A stretch of DNA of 64,000 bases, taken from positions 12,610,653 to 12,674,652 of the forward strand of contig JAQNBH010000007.1 of assembly GCA_028752905.1 (NCBI GenBank), in the 5' to 3' direction. Positions 20,751-31,324 of the stretch are shown piece after piece. Below the pieces are notes generated by a model that saw only the letters and a list, made by a program, of their open reading frames with translations, was not told the DNA's origin and made no database searches. Position 1 is the stretch's first letter, and each line of letters starts with the position of its first letter. The translations under genes and the position numbers were made by a program. Source of the DNA: Cladorhizidae sp. MBARI D1340-BT2. Lineage: Eukaryota > Porifera > Demospongiae > Poecilosclerida > Cladorhizidae.

Positions 20751-21728
20751 ATAGGGTAGTTATATAGTGTAGGGTAGCTATATAGTATAGGGTAGCTATA
20801 TAGTGTAGGATAGCTATATAGTGTAGGGTAGTTATATAGTGTAGGGTAGCTATATAGTGTAGGGTAGTTATATAGTGTAGGGTAGCTATATAGTGTAGGG
20901 TAGCTATATAGTGTAGGGTAGCTATATAGTGTAGGGTAGCTATATAGTGTAGGGTAGCTATATAGTGTAGGTAGCTATATAGTGTAGGGTAGCTATATAG
21001 TGTAGGGTAGTTATATAGTGTAGGGTAGCTATATAGTATAGTGTAGGGTAGCTATATAGTGTAGGGTAGCTATATAGTGTAGGGTAGCTATATAGTGTAG
21101 GATAGCTATATAGTGTAGGATAGCTATATAGTGTAGGGTAGCTATATAGTGTAGGGTAGTTATATAGTGTAGGGTAGCTATATAGTGTAGGGTAGCTATA
21201 TAGTGTAGGGTAGCTATATAGTGTAGGGTAGCTATATAGTGTAGGGTAGCTATATAGTGTAGGTAGCTATATAGTGTAGGGTAGCTATATAGTGTAGGGT
21301 AGCTATATAGTGTAGGGTAGCTATATAGTGTAGGGTAGTTATATAGTGTAGGTAGCTATATAGTGTAGGGTAGTTATATAGTGTAGGGTAGTTATATAGT
21401 GTAGGGTAGCTATATAGTGTAGGGTAGTTATATAGTGAAGGGTAGTTATATAGTGAAGGGTAGCTATATAGTGTAGGGTAGTTATATAGTGTAGGGTAGC
21501 TATATAGTGTAGGGTAGCTATGTAGTGTAGGGTAGTTATATAGTGTACGGTAGTTATATAGTGTAGGGTAGTTATATAGTGTAGGGTAGTTATATAGTGT
21601 AGGGTAGTTATATAGTGAAGGGTAGTTATATAGTGTAGGTAGCTATATAGTGTAGGGTGTAGGGTAGTTATATAGTGTAGGTAGCTATATAGTGTAGGGT
21701 AGCTATGTAGTGTAGGTTAGCTAAATAG
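20751..21728. repeat. 18-bp minisatellite, about 54 copies
   Basis: Unit tagggtagctatatagtg with gctata/gttata and gtgtag/gtgaag variants. It is AT-rich, and the palindromic agctatatagct-like core can form hairpins. It lies in the MLX intron upstream of exon 20272-20395. Confidence 0.97.
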
Positions 21729-21825
21729 TAGTTTTGCTTAGGGTAGTCTTAAGATCGTTTACCTTTTGGAGAAGGATTTTAGAAATCAGCTTTGGAAGGG
21801 TAGATATTCTCTAAACAAGCTCTCA

Positions 21826-21935
21826 ATTGACATAACAAAACTAGAATGTACTCTCTCGACGTTTTGACTATATATGTAGATCTGGTCGAAATGTCAAGAG
21901 AGCAAAATTCAAGTTGATTATTGAGGTCATAGTAA
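21826..21935. repeat. Diverged copy of the palindromic hammerhead-like repeat
   Basis: ctctcaattgacataacaaa, then ctctctcgacgttttgacta on one side and ctggtcgaaatgtcaagaga plus aattcaagttgattattgag on the other. This is the same outer arms as the copies at 15.7 and 23.4 kb, with the middle deleted. Confidence 0.75.
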
Positions 21936-22381
21936 AGGGATAATTATTGTTAGTTATTAGGCAACGTTGGGTGAGGCACGGATGACCTCTTAGTGAGCGG
22001 CGAGACGAAATAACAAATTTATTATACCCAAATACAAAATGCACATACCAACCACTAGAAGTGCATATATTTCAATTATGCCAGCAGTGGCAGAGTGACC
22101 TGACAAAGTGACACGTCGATGTTTGCATGACAACCGGGCATCTTGCGCATGCATAGTACCTTATACGGATGGGTAGGATATGGGATAATCTACCCAGTAA
22201 TTATCCAATCGAAACACAGAGAAACCACTCGATGTTATGTTAGCACCATAACTGCAAGCCATCTCCAGCTAGCAACCACAGCGACGGCCACTAACACAAG
22301 GTGAGGTCTCAGTAGCAGTGCCAATATCATGACAATGGCTAATGGCGAACATTATATCATTTTCAAAGTCATTGGTGCATA

Positions 22382-23314
22382 CTGTAAACCCAGAAAAGTT
22401 GGCGACCTTTTTATTTCGCGTTTTTGAAATCATACACATTTCAGCGACCATTAATGTTAACGTTTTATAGCATGAAAAACAAGTTAAAAACAAGTTGAAA
22501 TCCTTGTGAAAATAAGAACAGTACATTAATCATTAATAAAATCCATGATTCCAGGTTTTTTGAATGCTTGTTTTAGTCTTCATGAAAGATTGCTAAGACT
22601 GTTGATTAACCAGTTTGCATGCAGGGGCTTGATCAATGATGCACGAAGATCCACTTTAACAGCTGATATCTCTTTCCCACCATCCACGGCTTCATGGATT
22701 TCATTAGCATACCACCTCGTGAAGGAGACCTTCATTAAAGCCTTAAATTCTTACGCACACATCAAGTGGCTGCAACTCTCCTGTGCAAGCTCGCAGGAAC
22801 AAACACTTGGTGGATATTGTGTCTTGAAGCTTTTGAAGAACAGAACTAAAGCGATGAGCTGCAAACACATCGAATATTGCCAAATTGTCAGCCAAATCGA
22901 GTCTCGCTCTAGTAGTAGTTGAAATACGGAATGATAATGTTATCGATATATTGTTGAATCATAGCTCTGATACTTCCCTCTCTTCCGCGTTCCACCCTTC
23001 AGTTCCTTTAACACTTCTTTGTTGGCTGCAGCTGTTGCTCCGTCACCTTCTGGTAAACAAACTGAGCTAGATCCACCAGCATTGCCTTTCAACCAACGAA
23101 CAATCGACATAGCCGGCAGTTGCTCGATCAAAACTCGAAAGCTCCTAATCAGTGACAACCTCGTGCTCTGCTGACAGCTAGCACGTGCGCGTGAGTGTTT
23201 TTGAACTTTGTACTTATATTGCCACAAATGTTGGCTGCCTATTAACTTAGCGATTTTTTCCCCTTCGCTAAATTCGCTAACATTAATGGCCCGCTAACTT
23301 TTCTGGGTTTACAG
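22382..23314. mobile_element. Pogo/Tigger-like (Tc1/mariner superfamily) DNA element
   Basis: The left end CTGTAAACCCAGAAAAGTTG(GCG) at 22382 and the reverse complement of the right end, CTGTAAACCCAGAAAAGTTA(GCG), ending at 23314, match for at least 23 bp with one mismatch. Both are flanked by TA (22380-22381 and 23315-23316), the target duplication of this superfamily. The interior contains a minus-strand transposase remnant. At 933 bp it is an internally deleted, non-autonomous copy. Confidence 0.88.
22545..22785 (-). pseudogene. Pogo-type DDE transposase C-terminal remnant
   Basis: The minus strand reads LQPLDVCV (the LQPLD-like block that follows the last catalytic region in pogo/Tigger transposases). 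After a frameshift it reads KVSFTRWYANEIHEAVDGG, KEISAVKVDLRASLIKPLHA and NWLINSLSNLS, then a stop followed by RLKQAFKKPGIMDFIND. The upstream DDE catalytic segments are missing. The opposite-strand 125-codon frame at 22545-22922 is a shadow of this. Confidence 0.7.
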
Positions 23315-23408
23315 TATGACTTTAAATGGTAAAGGGTCTTCTAATTGGCATGGTATGGTATTCATCTTGGTTACTAATTGTTGTATATACATGTAAATAC
23401 TAAACTTT

Positions 23409-23558
23409 AAAATCACCTTCTCAATAATCAACTTCAAATTTTATTCACTCGACATTTCGACTAGATGCTCTAGTCTTCATCAGGAATAATAGGAATAATA
23501 CGCTCTAGTCGAAACGTCGAGTGAATAAAATTTGAGTTGATTATTGAGAAGGTGATTT
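23409..23558. repeat. Palindromic repeat with hammerhead-ribozyme-like core (best-preserved copy)
   Basis: The two arms are near-perfect inverted copies: aaatcaccttctcaataatc...ttattcactcgacatttcgac and gtcgaaacgtcgagtgaata...gattattgagaaggtgattt. On the minus strand the left arm contains TTATTC-CTGATGA-A-GACTAG-AGCAT-CTAGTC-GAAATGTC-GAGTGA. This has the order stem I / CUGAUGA / 6-bp stem II / GAAA / short stem III / cleavage-site C / stem I of a hammerhead. Such motifs are known in Penelope-like elements. Confidence 0.75.
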
Positions 23559-23811
23559 CAATGTTATTATGTCAACTGAGAGTTCATTGATAATACTTGA
23601 CTGTTAACTCCACATAAAATGATATAACATAATTTGGCACCAATTCAATTTGTGAAACTTTCAAGAAAAAAAAACACACGTTATTTTATTCTATTTTTTA
23701 AAGTGATCCAAAAACTATAACCTATCTACATGTACGTACACGTACTACAGAAGTACTTTGAGTTTTGCGAGCCACATCCTCTCACCAGCTGGCTTGCAAC
23801 ACTATACTGAC
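23559..23811. other. Intronic sequence, nothing seen
   Basis: AT-rich, with a poly-A tract at 23667. No feature recognised. Confidence 0.6.
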
Positions 23812-23958
23812 CTTACTTCCACTCCTCTTTTGACTGCATGACCTTTTCAACTTCTCTGTCAGCAGGAGCAACCGCTTCAGGTTGGGTATAGAGCCATATA
23901 AGGATCCTTCAGGATCAGGCAGTCCACCCGTCAGCTTCAAATGCTTGCGAAGAGACAT
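23812..23958 (-). CDS. MLX: MLX-like gene: N-terminal exon with candidate start codon
   Basis: A 147-bp open segment: ATG at 23958 with an in-frame TGA four codons upstream, 49 codons, and donor AAG|GTCAGT. It ends in phase 0, as the next exon (20395) requires. Protein: MSLRKHLKLTGGLPDPEGSL, YGSIPNLKRLLLLTEKLKRS and a basic tail. It may be the first coding exon (alternative promoter). If the exons at 45 kb are the true 5' end, it may instead be an internal exon starting at CATTTG after a weak acceptor (tctcttcgcaag). No family motif is visible, so the assignment rests on phase and position. Confidence 0.5.
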
Positions 23959-24149
23959 CAGCAGGCTTCAAATAGGATACCCCACAAGGCCACAGGAGGT
24001 GATATTATATTATGCTCTCATTATTCCTTTTTGGAATTTTCTTTGCAATTTTTTAATATTCAAGTTTTTATTTTCATTTTCGGACAATAGGAACCATTTG
24101 AAAATATTTCAACATTGAAATTGAGCCAAATTTCTTAAGCTGGTATGTA

Positions 24150-24540
24150 TAATAATGCCATGGTGGCTTGTGCATGGTGGCTTGTGCATGCAGGGTTTCT
24201 GCTTGGCTCCTCCCTCCCCAAGACCACAACTACTTGCAAAGCTGCAGCTGCTGCTGATCACCATAAGCTTCCATCGCTGCACAAACAGAAAGCCTGCACT
24301 CCACTCTCACCAGCATGCTCCGGTCTCAATAGCAGTAGGCAAGAGAGAAAACTCGCGTGTGCACTGCAATAGGTCTGGAGGTTTGCGATTATTAACTTAT
24401 GAATCTTATTACGGCACATCCTGTGGTATACTACACACATCCTGTAGTATACTACCCACATCCTGTAGTATACTAGACACATCCTGTAGTATACTAGACA
24501 CATCCTGTAGTATACTAGACACATGGGCAACAGCTCCTCT
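24150..24540 (+). repeat. Inverted copy 1 of a 0.4-kb dispersed repeat with 21-bp internal array
   Basis: gcagctgctgctgatcacca(taagcttccatc), catgctccgg, tttgcgattattaacttatg and attacggcac recur in reverse complement at 27480-27690. Its right part contains six copies of acacatcctgtagtatacta(g). The homologous region in the other copy carries tgtctagtatactgcaggaa repeats, i.e. the same array on the other strand. Confidence 0.8.
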
Positions 24541-25340
24541 ATCTATAGTAGGCGGCCACTTATCCGAATATCACTTATCCAAACACACCGGTCAACTGAA
24601 TGCTAGAAGAAGCCACACCCTTATCAATGCTAGCCACACCCATGGAAAAATCCTGGCTACATTTAGTGTACTTCTTTTTTTAATTTGCAGATGCACTGAC
24701 AAATATAACGTTCTCTTAACGTGGACCCTCGTCAGTTCCCTCCGAGTCGTCTCTCTCTCTATGTCAAAGCAGAGAGAATGGCTAGAGAGATAAAAAGTTG
24801 TCCTTAATAGCGATATAGAGTAAAACTTCAAGAAGTTGAGCTAGAGCGCTGGAATGCGACGTTGGAAAATAGACTGCCCACCATTTTATGAGGACCAAGG
24901 ACAAGCTGAAGACCTGAAGTCTAGTTATCCAAACATCCAGTTATCTAAACACCCTCCGGTCCAAACGTGTTCGTGTAAGTGGCCTCCCACTGTATTAAAG
25001 AAGATAGAATACGGACTCGGCTCAGGAAGAGGCTAACCAATCAGTTAACTAAGTGACACTTGAATGGGACGAGACTACACTACACAGTTCAGGCTAGTTT
25101 AAATGTTATATCATGTATATATAATATCCCTACCACTACAAGTACTGTAATAAGATTAACACAATATGCCATAGCCATCAATAATTGTGTCTGCAGTCCT
25201 ACAGAGTTGCACAAAAGAGTTCTTCTCGATGTAATAGTGTGTCTAGGCTAGACTTGGGTTGCCTGGGGAACATAAGAGTCCCTCTACACTGCTCTAGAGA
25301 AGACACAATATTAGTCATGTCCAAGCTACACTAGGTCAGA
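24541..25340. other. No gene seen
   Basis: Unique-looking sequence. Plus-strand frames at 24854-25036 and 25060-25251 have no motif. Confidence 0.55.
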
Positions 25341-25343
25341 CTC

Positions 25344-25477
25344 GAGCATAAAAGGGTTATTCTTTAGAAGATCAACGCCTGTCACCAGCAATCAAATCTG
25401 CATGCATTGCGAGCATAAAAGGGTTATTCTTTAGAAGATCAACGCCTGTCACCAGCAATCAAATCTGCATGCATTGC
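25344..25477. repeat. 67-bp tandem duplication
   Basis: gagcataaaagggttattct through ctgcatgcattgc occurs at 25344 and 25411 without visible differences. Confidence 0.92.
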
Positions 25478-25544
25478 TCTCAATGTCTGGAGGAGATTTG
25501 CTAAACTCACTTTAAAATGGTGTAAAAAAATTGTGGTTTTGACT

Positions 25545-25765
25545 TTAGAGCTCAATAGATTCTGCACACTTAACTCTATGAACTTGATATATAGCTCAAA
25601 AGATAGCTCTCTCCCTGTGCTCGCTTTTGATACTAAAAACTGTTGCATACAGTAGGTATAACGTACAGTAGGTATAACATACAGTAGGTATAGCCATACC
25701 CAAGTTACAGGCAGTCAAAGTTGGGGACCTCAAAACGAGCATGTCTACAGTTCTAGCTCCCAATT
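25545..25765. repeat. Dispersed repeat, copy 1 (partner at 32390)
   Basis: gaacttgatatatagctcaa(aagata) and flanking sequence through the 'gtaggtata...gggg' segment match 32395-32560 in the same orientation at roughly 75-80% by eye. Probably an unclassified non-autonomous element. About 15 bp of 'taggtataacgtacag' is itself repeated three times at 25650-25690. Confidence 0.7.
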
Positions 25766-26014
25766 GCTATGAAAGAGACAGTTGAAACTAGTACCAGTGG
25801 AAGCCATACTGCTCAAAGTGAGCGTTTTCATTAAGTTTTAAAGTGTGAGTGCGTGGTCAAGCGTGCAGGTTGAAAATCAATTTTTATTAATTAACTGAAA
25901 GATAATCAATACAAAAATCACTGTTTCACTTTCACTCCTCCTGGCGTTCCCAGTGTCGTGTTGACAACTATCCCATAATCATAAACATCTGACAAATGAA
26001 TAGCATTAAATGCA

Positions 26015-27005
26015 ACTAGCACCCAGAGTATGGAACTATCCCAGCACCCAGAGTATGGAACTATCCCAGCACCCAGAGTATGGAACTATCCCAGCACCCA
26101 GAGTATGGAACTATCCCAGCACCCAGAGTATGGAACTATCCCAGCACCCAGAGTATGGAACTATCCCAGCACCCAGAGTATGGAACTATCCCAGCACCCA
26201 GAGTATGGAACTATCCCAGCACCCAGAGTATGGAACTATCCCAGCACCCAGAGTATGGAACTATCCCAGCACCCAGAGTATGGAACTATCCCAGCACCCA
26301 GAGTATGGAACTATCCCAGCACCCAGAGTATGGAACTATCCCAGCACCCAGAGTATGGAACTATCCCAGCACCCAGAGTATGGAACTATCCTAGCACCGA
26401 GAGTATGGAACTATCGCAGCACCCAGAGTATGCAGCACCCAGAGTATGGAACTATCCCAGCACCCAGAGTATGGAACTATCCCAGCACCCAGAGTATGGA
26501 ACTATCCCAGCACCCAGAGTATGGAACTATCCCAGCACCCAGAGTATGGAACTATCCCAGCACCCAGAGTATGGAACTATCCCAGCACCCAGAGTATGGA
26601 ACTATCCCAGCACCCAGAGTATGGAACTATCCCAGCACCCAGAGTATGGAACTATCCCAGCACCCAGAGTATGGAACTATCCCAGCACCCAGAGTATGGA
26701 ACTATCCCAGCACCCAGAGTATGGAACTATCCCAGCACCCAGAGTATGGAACTATCCCAGCACCCAGAGTATGGAACTATCCCAGCACCCAGAGTATGGA
26801 ACTATCCCAGCACCCAGAGTATGGAACTATCCCAGTACCCAGAGTATGGAACTATCCTAGCACCGAGAGTATGGAACTATCGCAGCACCCAGAGTATGCA
26901 GCACCCAGAGTATGGAACTATCCCAGCACCCAGAGTATGGAACTATCCCAGCACCCAGAGTATGGAACTATCCCAGCACCCAGAGTATGGAACTATCCTA
27001 GCACC
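26015..27005. repeat. 25-bp minisatellite, about 40 copies, with 466-bp higher-order duplication
   Basis: Unit cagcacccagagtatggaac followed by tatcc. A distinctive block (ctagcaccgagagtatggaa, tatcgcagc, then a truncated unit ending tgcagcaccc) occurs at 26391 and 26857. About 466 bp was therefore duplicated as a block. The plus-strand frames of up to 338 codons are array artefacts. Confidence 0.97.
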
Positions 27006-27219
27006 CATTCATTATTACCACCCTGAAGAAGGCCACAGAAAGTCAGCCATAACCGCAGCTAAATAATCGTTTCCAAGCTGACAAAGAAAACTTTGACAAC
27101 TAAATGAAAGTGTTTATTTCAACCCTAATATTTACTTAGTCGAGTTATACTCGCAAAACAAGAGTGCTTATTAAGATTATGGTCTTGGCAAAGCTATGCA
27201 CTCTCTCTCCCCTGGCGTG

Positions 27220-27690
27220 CCAACTAGGAAGTGCTAGTATAGTATAGGAAGTGTCTAGTATACTGCAGGAAGTGTCTAGTATAGTATAGGAAGTGTATAG
27301 TATACTGCAGGAAGTGTCTAGTATAGTATAGGAAGTGTATAGTATACTAACGGAAGTCTCTAGTATAGTATAGGAAGTGTCCAGTGTAGTCTGGGAAGTA
27401 TCTGTAGGAAGTGTCTAGTATACTGCAGGAAGTGTCTAGCATAGTATAGGAAGTGTCTAGTATACTCTCTAGTGTATTACAGGAAGTGCTGTAATGAGAT
27501 TCATGAAGTAATAATCCTGCAAACTCTAGACCCAATGTAAATGGTCGCAGCATACGCACAAAGTTTGTAGTTGACCTATGGCCACCACGGAGCATGCAGG
27601 TGAGAGCAGCTATCTGTCGGTGCAGAGATGGAAGCTTATGGTGATCAAGCAGCAGCTGCAAGTCACCAACTTTGCTGCAAGTTTAAGGAG
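27220..27690 (-). repeat. Inverted copy 2 of the 0.4-kb dispersed repeat with 21-bp array
   Basis: Reverse complement of the 24150-24540 repeat: aggaagtgtctagtatactg/agtataggaagtgt units (about 10) and then gagattcatgaagtaataat, ggagcatgcaggtgag and gatggaagcttatggtgatc. With copy 1 it forms an inverted pair about 2.7 kb apart that brackets the 25-bp array. Confidence 0.8.
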
Positions 27691-27962
27691 GGAGAATTCA
27701 CGCAGGAAGCGTTGTGATCACCAAAAGAGTGGTACAATTGGCAAGGTCAGGCAGAGGTCACTTGAGTTTTAGCCATTATTTTTCAAGATTCAACTATTCT
27801 TGGAAAGTGTGCGATACCTCCTGAATGCTACAGTGCCCTGAGCAGCTGCCCATCTCTCCTGCCATGCCCACGTTGTCTTAGCCCATCTTGCTGCTCAGCT
27901 TTCCTGCTCGTCCACTCTGCCCCATCCATCTTGGTATTGTCGGAGCTTTGTTATCTCCCCTT

Positions 27963-29490
27963 CTTAACACTCACTCGAGCACTCTCCTGCTGCCTCCTGG
28001 AACACTCACTCCAGCACTCTCCTGCTGCCTCCTGGAACACTCACTCCAGCACTCTCCTGTTGCCTCCTGGAACACTCACTCCAGCACTCTCCTGCTGCCT
28101 CCTGGAACACTCACTCCAGCACTCTCCTGTTGCCTCCTGGAACACTCACTCCAGCACTCTCCTGTTGCCTCCGGGAACACTCACTCCAGCACTCTCCTGT
28201 TGCCTCCAGGAACACTCACTCCAGCACTCTCCTGTTGCCTCCTGGAACACTCACTCCAGCACTCTCCTGTTGCCTCCAGGAACACTCACTCCAGCACTCT
28301 CCTGTTGCCTCCTGGAACACTCACTCCAGCACTCTCCTGTTGCCTCCTGGAACACTCACTCCAGCACTCTCCTGTTGCCTCCTGGAACACTCACTCCAGC
28401 ACTCTCCTGTTGCCTCTGGGAACACTCACTCCAGCACTCTCCTGTTGCCTCCTGGAACACTCACTCCAGCACTCTCCTGTTGCCTCCAGGAACACTCACT
28501 CCAGCACTCTCCTGTTGCCTCCTGGAACACTCACTCCAGCACTCTCCTGTTGCCTCCTGGAACACTCACTCCAGCACTCTCCTGTTGCCTCTGGGAAGAC
28601 TCACTCCAGCACTCTCCTGTTGCCTCCTGGAACACTCACTCCAGCACTCTCCTGTTGCCTCCTGGAACACTCACTCCAGCACTCTCCTTCTGCCTCCTGG
28701 AACACTCACTCCAGCACTCTCCTGCTGCCTCCTGGAACACTCACTCCAGCACTCTCCTGTTGCCTCCTGGAACACTCACTCCAGCACTCTCCTGTTGCCT
28801 CCTGGAACACTCACTCCAGCACTCTCCTGTTGCCTCTGGGAACACTCACTCCAGCACTCTCCTGTTGCCTCCTGGAACACTCACTCCAGCACTCTCCTGT
28901 TGCCTCCTGGAACACTCACTCCAGCACTCTCCTGCTGCCTCCGGGAACACTCACTCCAGCACTCTCCTGTTGCCTCCTGGAACACTCACTCCAGCACTCT
29001 CCTGTTGCCTCCTGGAACACTCACTCCAGCACTCTCCTGTTGCCTCCGGGAACACTCACTCCAGCACTCTCCTGCTGCCTCCTGGAACACTCACTCCAGC
29101 ACTCTCCTGTTGCTTCCTGGAACACTCACTCCAGCAGTCTCCTGTTGTCTCCTGGAACACTCACTCCAGCACTCTCCTGTTGCCTCCGGGAACACTCACT
29201 CCAGCACTCTCCTGCTGCCTCTGGGAACACTCACTCCAGCACTCTCCTGTTGCCTCCGGGAACACTCACTCCAGCACTCTCCTGTTGCCTCTGGGAACAC
29301 TCACTCCAGCACTCTCCTGTTGCCTCCTGGAACACTCACTCCAGCACTCTCCTGCTGCCTCCTGGAACACTCACTCCAGCACTCTCCTGCTGCCTCCTGG
29401 AACACTCACTCCAGCACTCTCCTGTTGCCTCCGGGAACACTCACTCCAGCACTCTCCTGTTGCCTCCTGGAACACTCACTCCAGCACTCC
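27963..29490. repeat. 35-bp minisatellite, about 43 copies
   Basis: Unit cactctcctgttgcctcctg followed by gaacactcactccag. Since 35 is not a multiple of 3, a frame cycles through all three readings. All three plus-strand frames are open for 486-545 codons because no reading of the unit has a stop. Variants: tgttg/tgctg, cctgg/ccggg/cctctggg/ccagg. No start-codon context or splice signal indicates translation. Confidence 0.97.
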
Positions 29491-29499
29491 CATGCCTTG

Positions 29500-29990
29500 C
29501 TCCATCACAATCTGCTGGGCACTGATCAAGGCTAGCTATTATCAGTCTCTGGGTCCCACTGGTGCGGGGCCTCTCACTATCCCTCACTAATTCTAACAAC
29601 TTCTTCCTCACATATGCCTCCTCTTTCTCTCAAGCTCCTGATATCGAGCTGTCCACACATAAAATAATATTTGGTGCACAACAAGCCCAAGTAGTGCTCT
29701 GTGGCTAGCAAAAGGTGACAACTTTTCCTAATTGTCCATACAACACGCATGAGCCGCAGGGGATCCCCCCTCTTCTTTCCCTTCCTCCCCCCATGAAGCT
29801 CGGAGACTTGGCCTGTTTGGAATTGTGTTCACATCTTATACGGCACGATGGTTCCACCTTACTGCACATCGATACATACGATGGTCCATGACTCCACACT
29901 TACGCCACCAAACTGTTTGGTTGACATCGGTAACTTCTTTGTCAAGGCAGGTTAACAAAGTCAAGACAGGTCATCAAAGCTCTTGTATGC
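29500..29990. other. Unique sequence, no gene seen
   Basis: Short frames on both strands at 29705-30064 lack motifs and overlap the start of the next array. Confidence 0.55.
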
Positions 29991-29994
29991 ATAC

Positions 29995-30758
29995 CACTGA
30001 GGCAGAGGCACGTAGTTGGCAGGTGAGCCGAGCCCTCACAGCACCGGGTTCAGTATACCACTGAGGCAGAGGCACGTAGCTGGCAGGTGAGCCGAGCTCT
30101 CACAGCACCGGGTTCACTATACACTGAGGCAGAGGCACGTAGCTGGCAGGTAAGCCGAGCCCTCACAGCACCGGGTTCAGTATACCACTGAGGCAGAGGC
30201 ACGTAGCTGGCTGGTGAGTCGAGCTCTCACAGCACAGGGTTCAGTATACCACTGAGGCAGAGGCACGTAGCTGGCAGGTGAGCCGAGCCCTCACAGCACC
30301 GGGTTCAGTATACCACTGAGGCAGAGGCACGTAGCTGGCAGGTGAGCCGAGCCCTCACAGCACCGGGTTCAGTATACCACTGAGGCAGAGGCACGTAGCT
30401 GGCAGGTGAGCCGAGCCCTCACAGCACCGGGTTCAGTATACCACTGAGGCAGAGGCACGTAGCTGGCAGGTGAGCCGAGCCCTCACAGCACCGGGTTCAG
30501 TATACCACTGAGGCAGAGGCACGTAGCTGGCAGGTGAGCCGAGCCCTCACAGCACCGGGTTCAGTATACCACTGAGGCAGAGGCACGTAGCTGGAAGGTA
30601 AGCCGAGCCCTCACAGCACCAGGTTCAGTATACCACTGAGGCAGAGGCACGTAGCTGGCAGGTAAGCCGAGCTCTCATAGCACCGGGTTCAGTATACCAC
30701 TGAGGCAGAGGCACGTAGCTGGCAGGTGAGCCGAGCCCTCACAGCACCGGGTTCATGT
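29995..30758. repeat. 64-bp minisatellite, about 12 copies
   Basis: Unit actgaggcagaggcacgtag followed by ctggcaggtgagccgagccctcacagcaccgggttcagtatacc. Each unit contains CAG|GTGAGC, a near-consensus plus-strand donor, and ggttcag, an acceptor-like end. No adjoining exon could be identified. Confidence 0.95.
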
Positions 30759-30930
30759 GCATTTCCATGCTTGGGGTATTGGAGGACTGGTTGTTGGGCA
30801 TCGCTTGTAGGTCTCTACTCCACTAAAACAAAACCCGATTGGAGGGTGTGTGAGTCTTGCACATGCTTCTATCTGGCTGAACCATCATGTATATACTGGT
30901 TTATTACATCAGACAGATAGCAATTGTCAG

Positions 30931-31206
30931 TTACAAGCATAATAATTCTAGTGAGAGAAGATTGTGATTCTGCGCAGTCTGCCCTCCATCCGGAGAGACA
31001 GTTAGATCCTCCAAATCAATGCCACTCTCCTCCCAACTGCTGTCCAATAGCCATTGCTGGATGGGCTCTTCCCCACAGTCTTTGAGGCAGTGTTTTATCT
31101 CTACTGTCGTAAGGATCGCATCAAACAGATCCCTTGGCTGGTTATGCACTGTTTGGTTGTGGTTAAAATTTACATAATAAACTAAATGTTGTCTGTGTGT
31201 TCTCAT
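30931..31206 (-). CDS. Unrecognised open segment, possible terminal exon or transposon fragment
   Basis: A 91-codon minus-strand frame with non-repetitive, protein-like composition (PRDLFDAILTTVEIKHCLKD, IQQWLLDSSWEESGIDLEDL). A possible acceptor (gtgcataaccag) precedes PRDLF. It ends at its own stop at 30931-30933. I do not recognise it. An acidic C-terminal tail of a DNA-transposon transposase is one possibility. The other is a last exon of a minus-strand gene. Confidence 0.25.
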   Translation of the reverse strand: MRTHRQHLVYYVNFNHNQTVHNQPRDLFDAILTTVEIKHCLKDCGEEPIQQWLLDSSWEESGIDLEDLTVSPDGGQTAQNHNLLSLELLCL

Positions 31207-31214
31207 TTTTCTCG

Positions 31215-31317
31215 GGCCTGGCTAGGGCTAAGGCTAGGGCTAAGGCTAGGGCTAAGGCTAGGGCAAGGCTAGGGCTAAGGCTAGGGCAAGGTTAGGGCTA
31301 AGGCTAGGGCAAGGCGT
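31215..31317. repeat. ggctagggctaa 12-bp repeat
   Basis: About 8 copies of ggctagggctaa with some shortened units. Similar GGCTAG/CTAGCC-rich arrays occur at 47.6, 52.6, 54.2 and 60.9 kb. Confidence 0.9.
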
Positions 31318-31324
31318 TTGGTTT

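Noticed and set aside
22545..22922. Plus-strand 125-codon frame (MIPGFLNACFSLHERLLRLL)
   Set aside because: It is the antisense of the pogo-type transposase remnant, whose minus-strand reading has recognisable family blocks.
26010..27066. Plus-strand frames up to 338 codons with STQSMELSQHPEYGTIPAPRVWNYP repeats
   Set aside because: All frames of the 25-bp unit lack stops; the reading cycles with a 25-codon period. No other coding sign.
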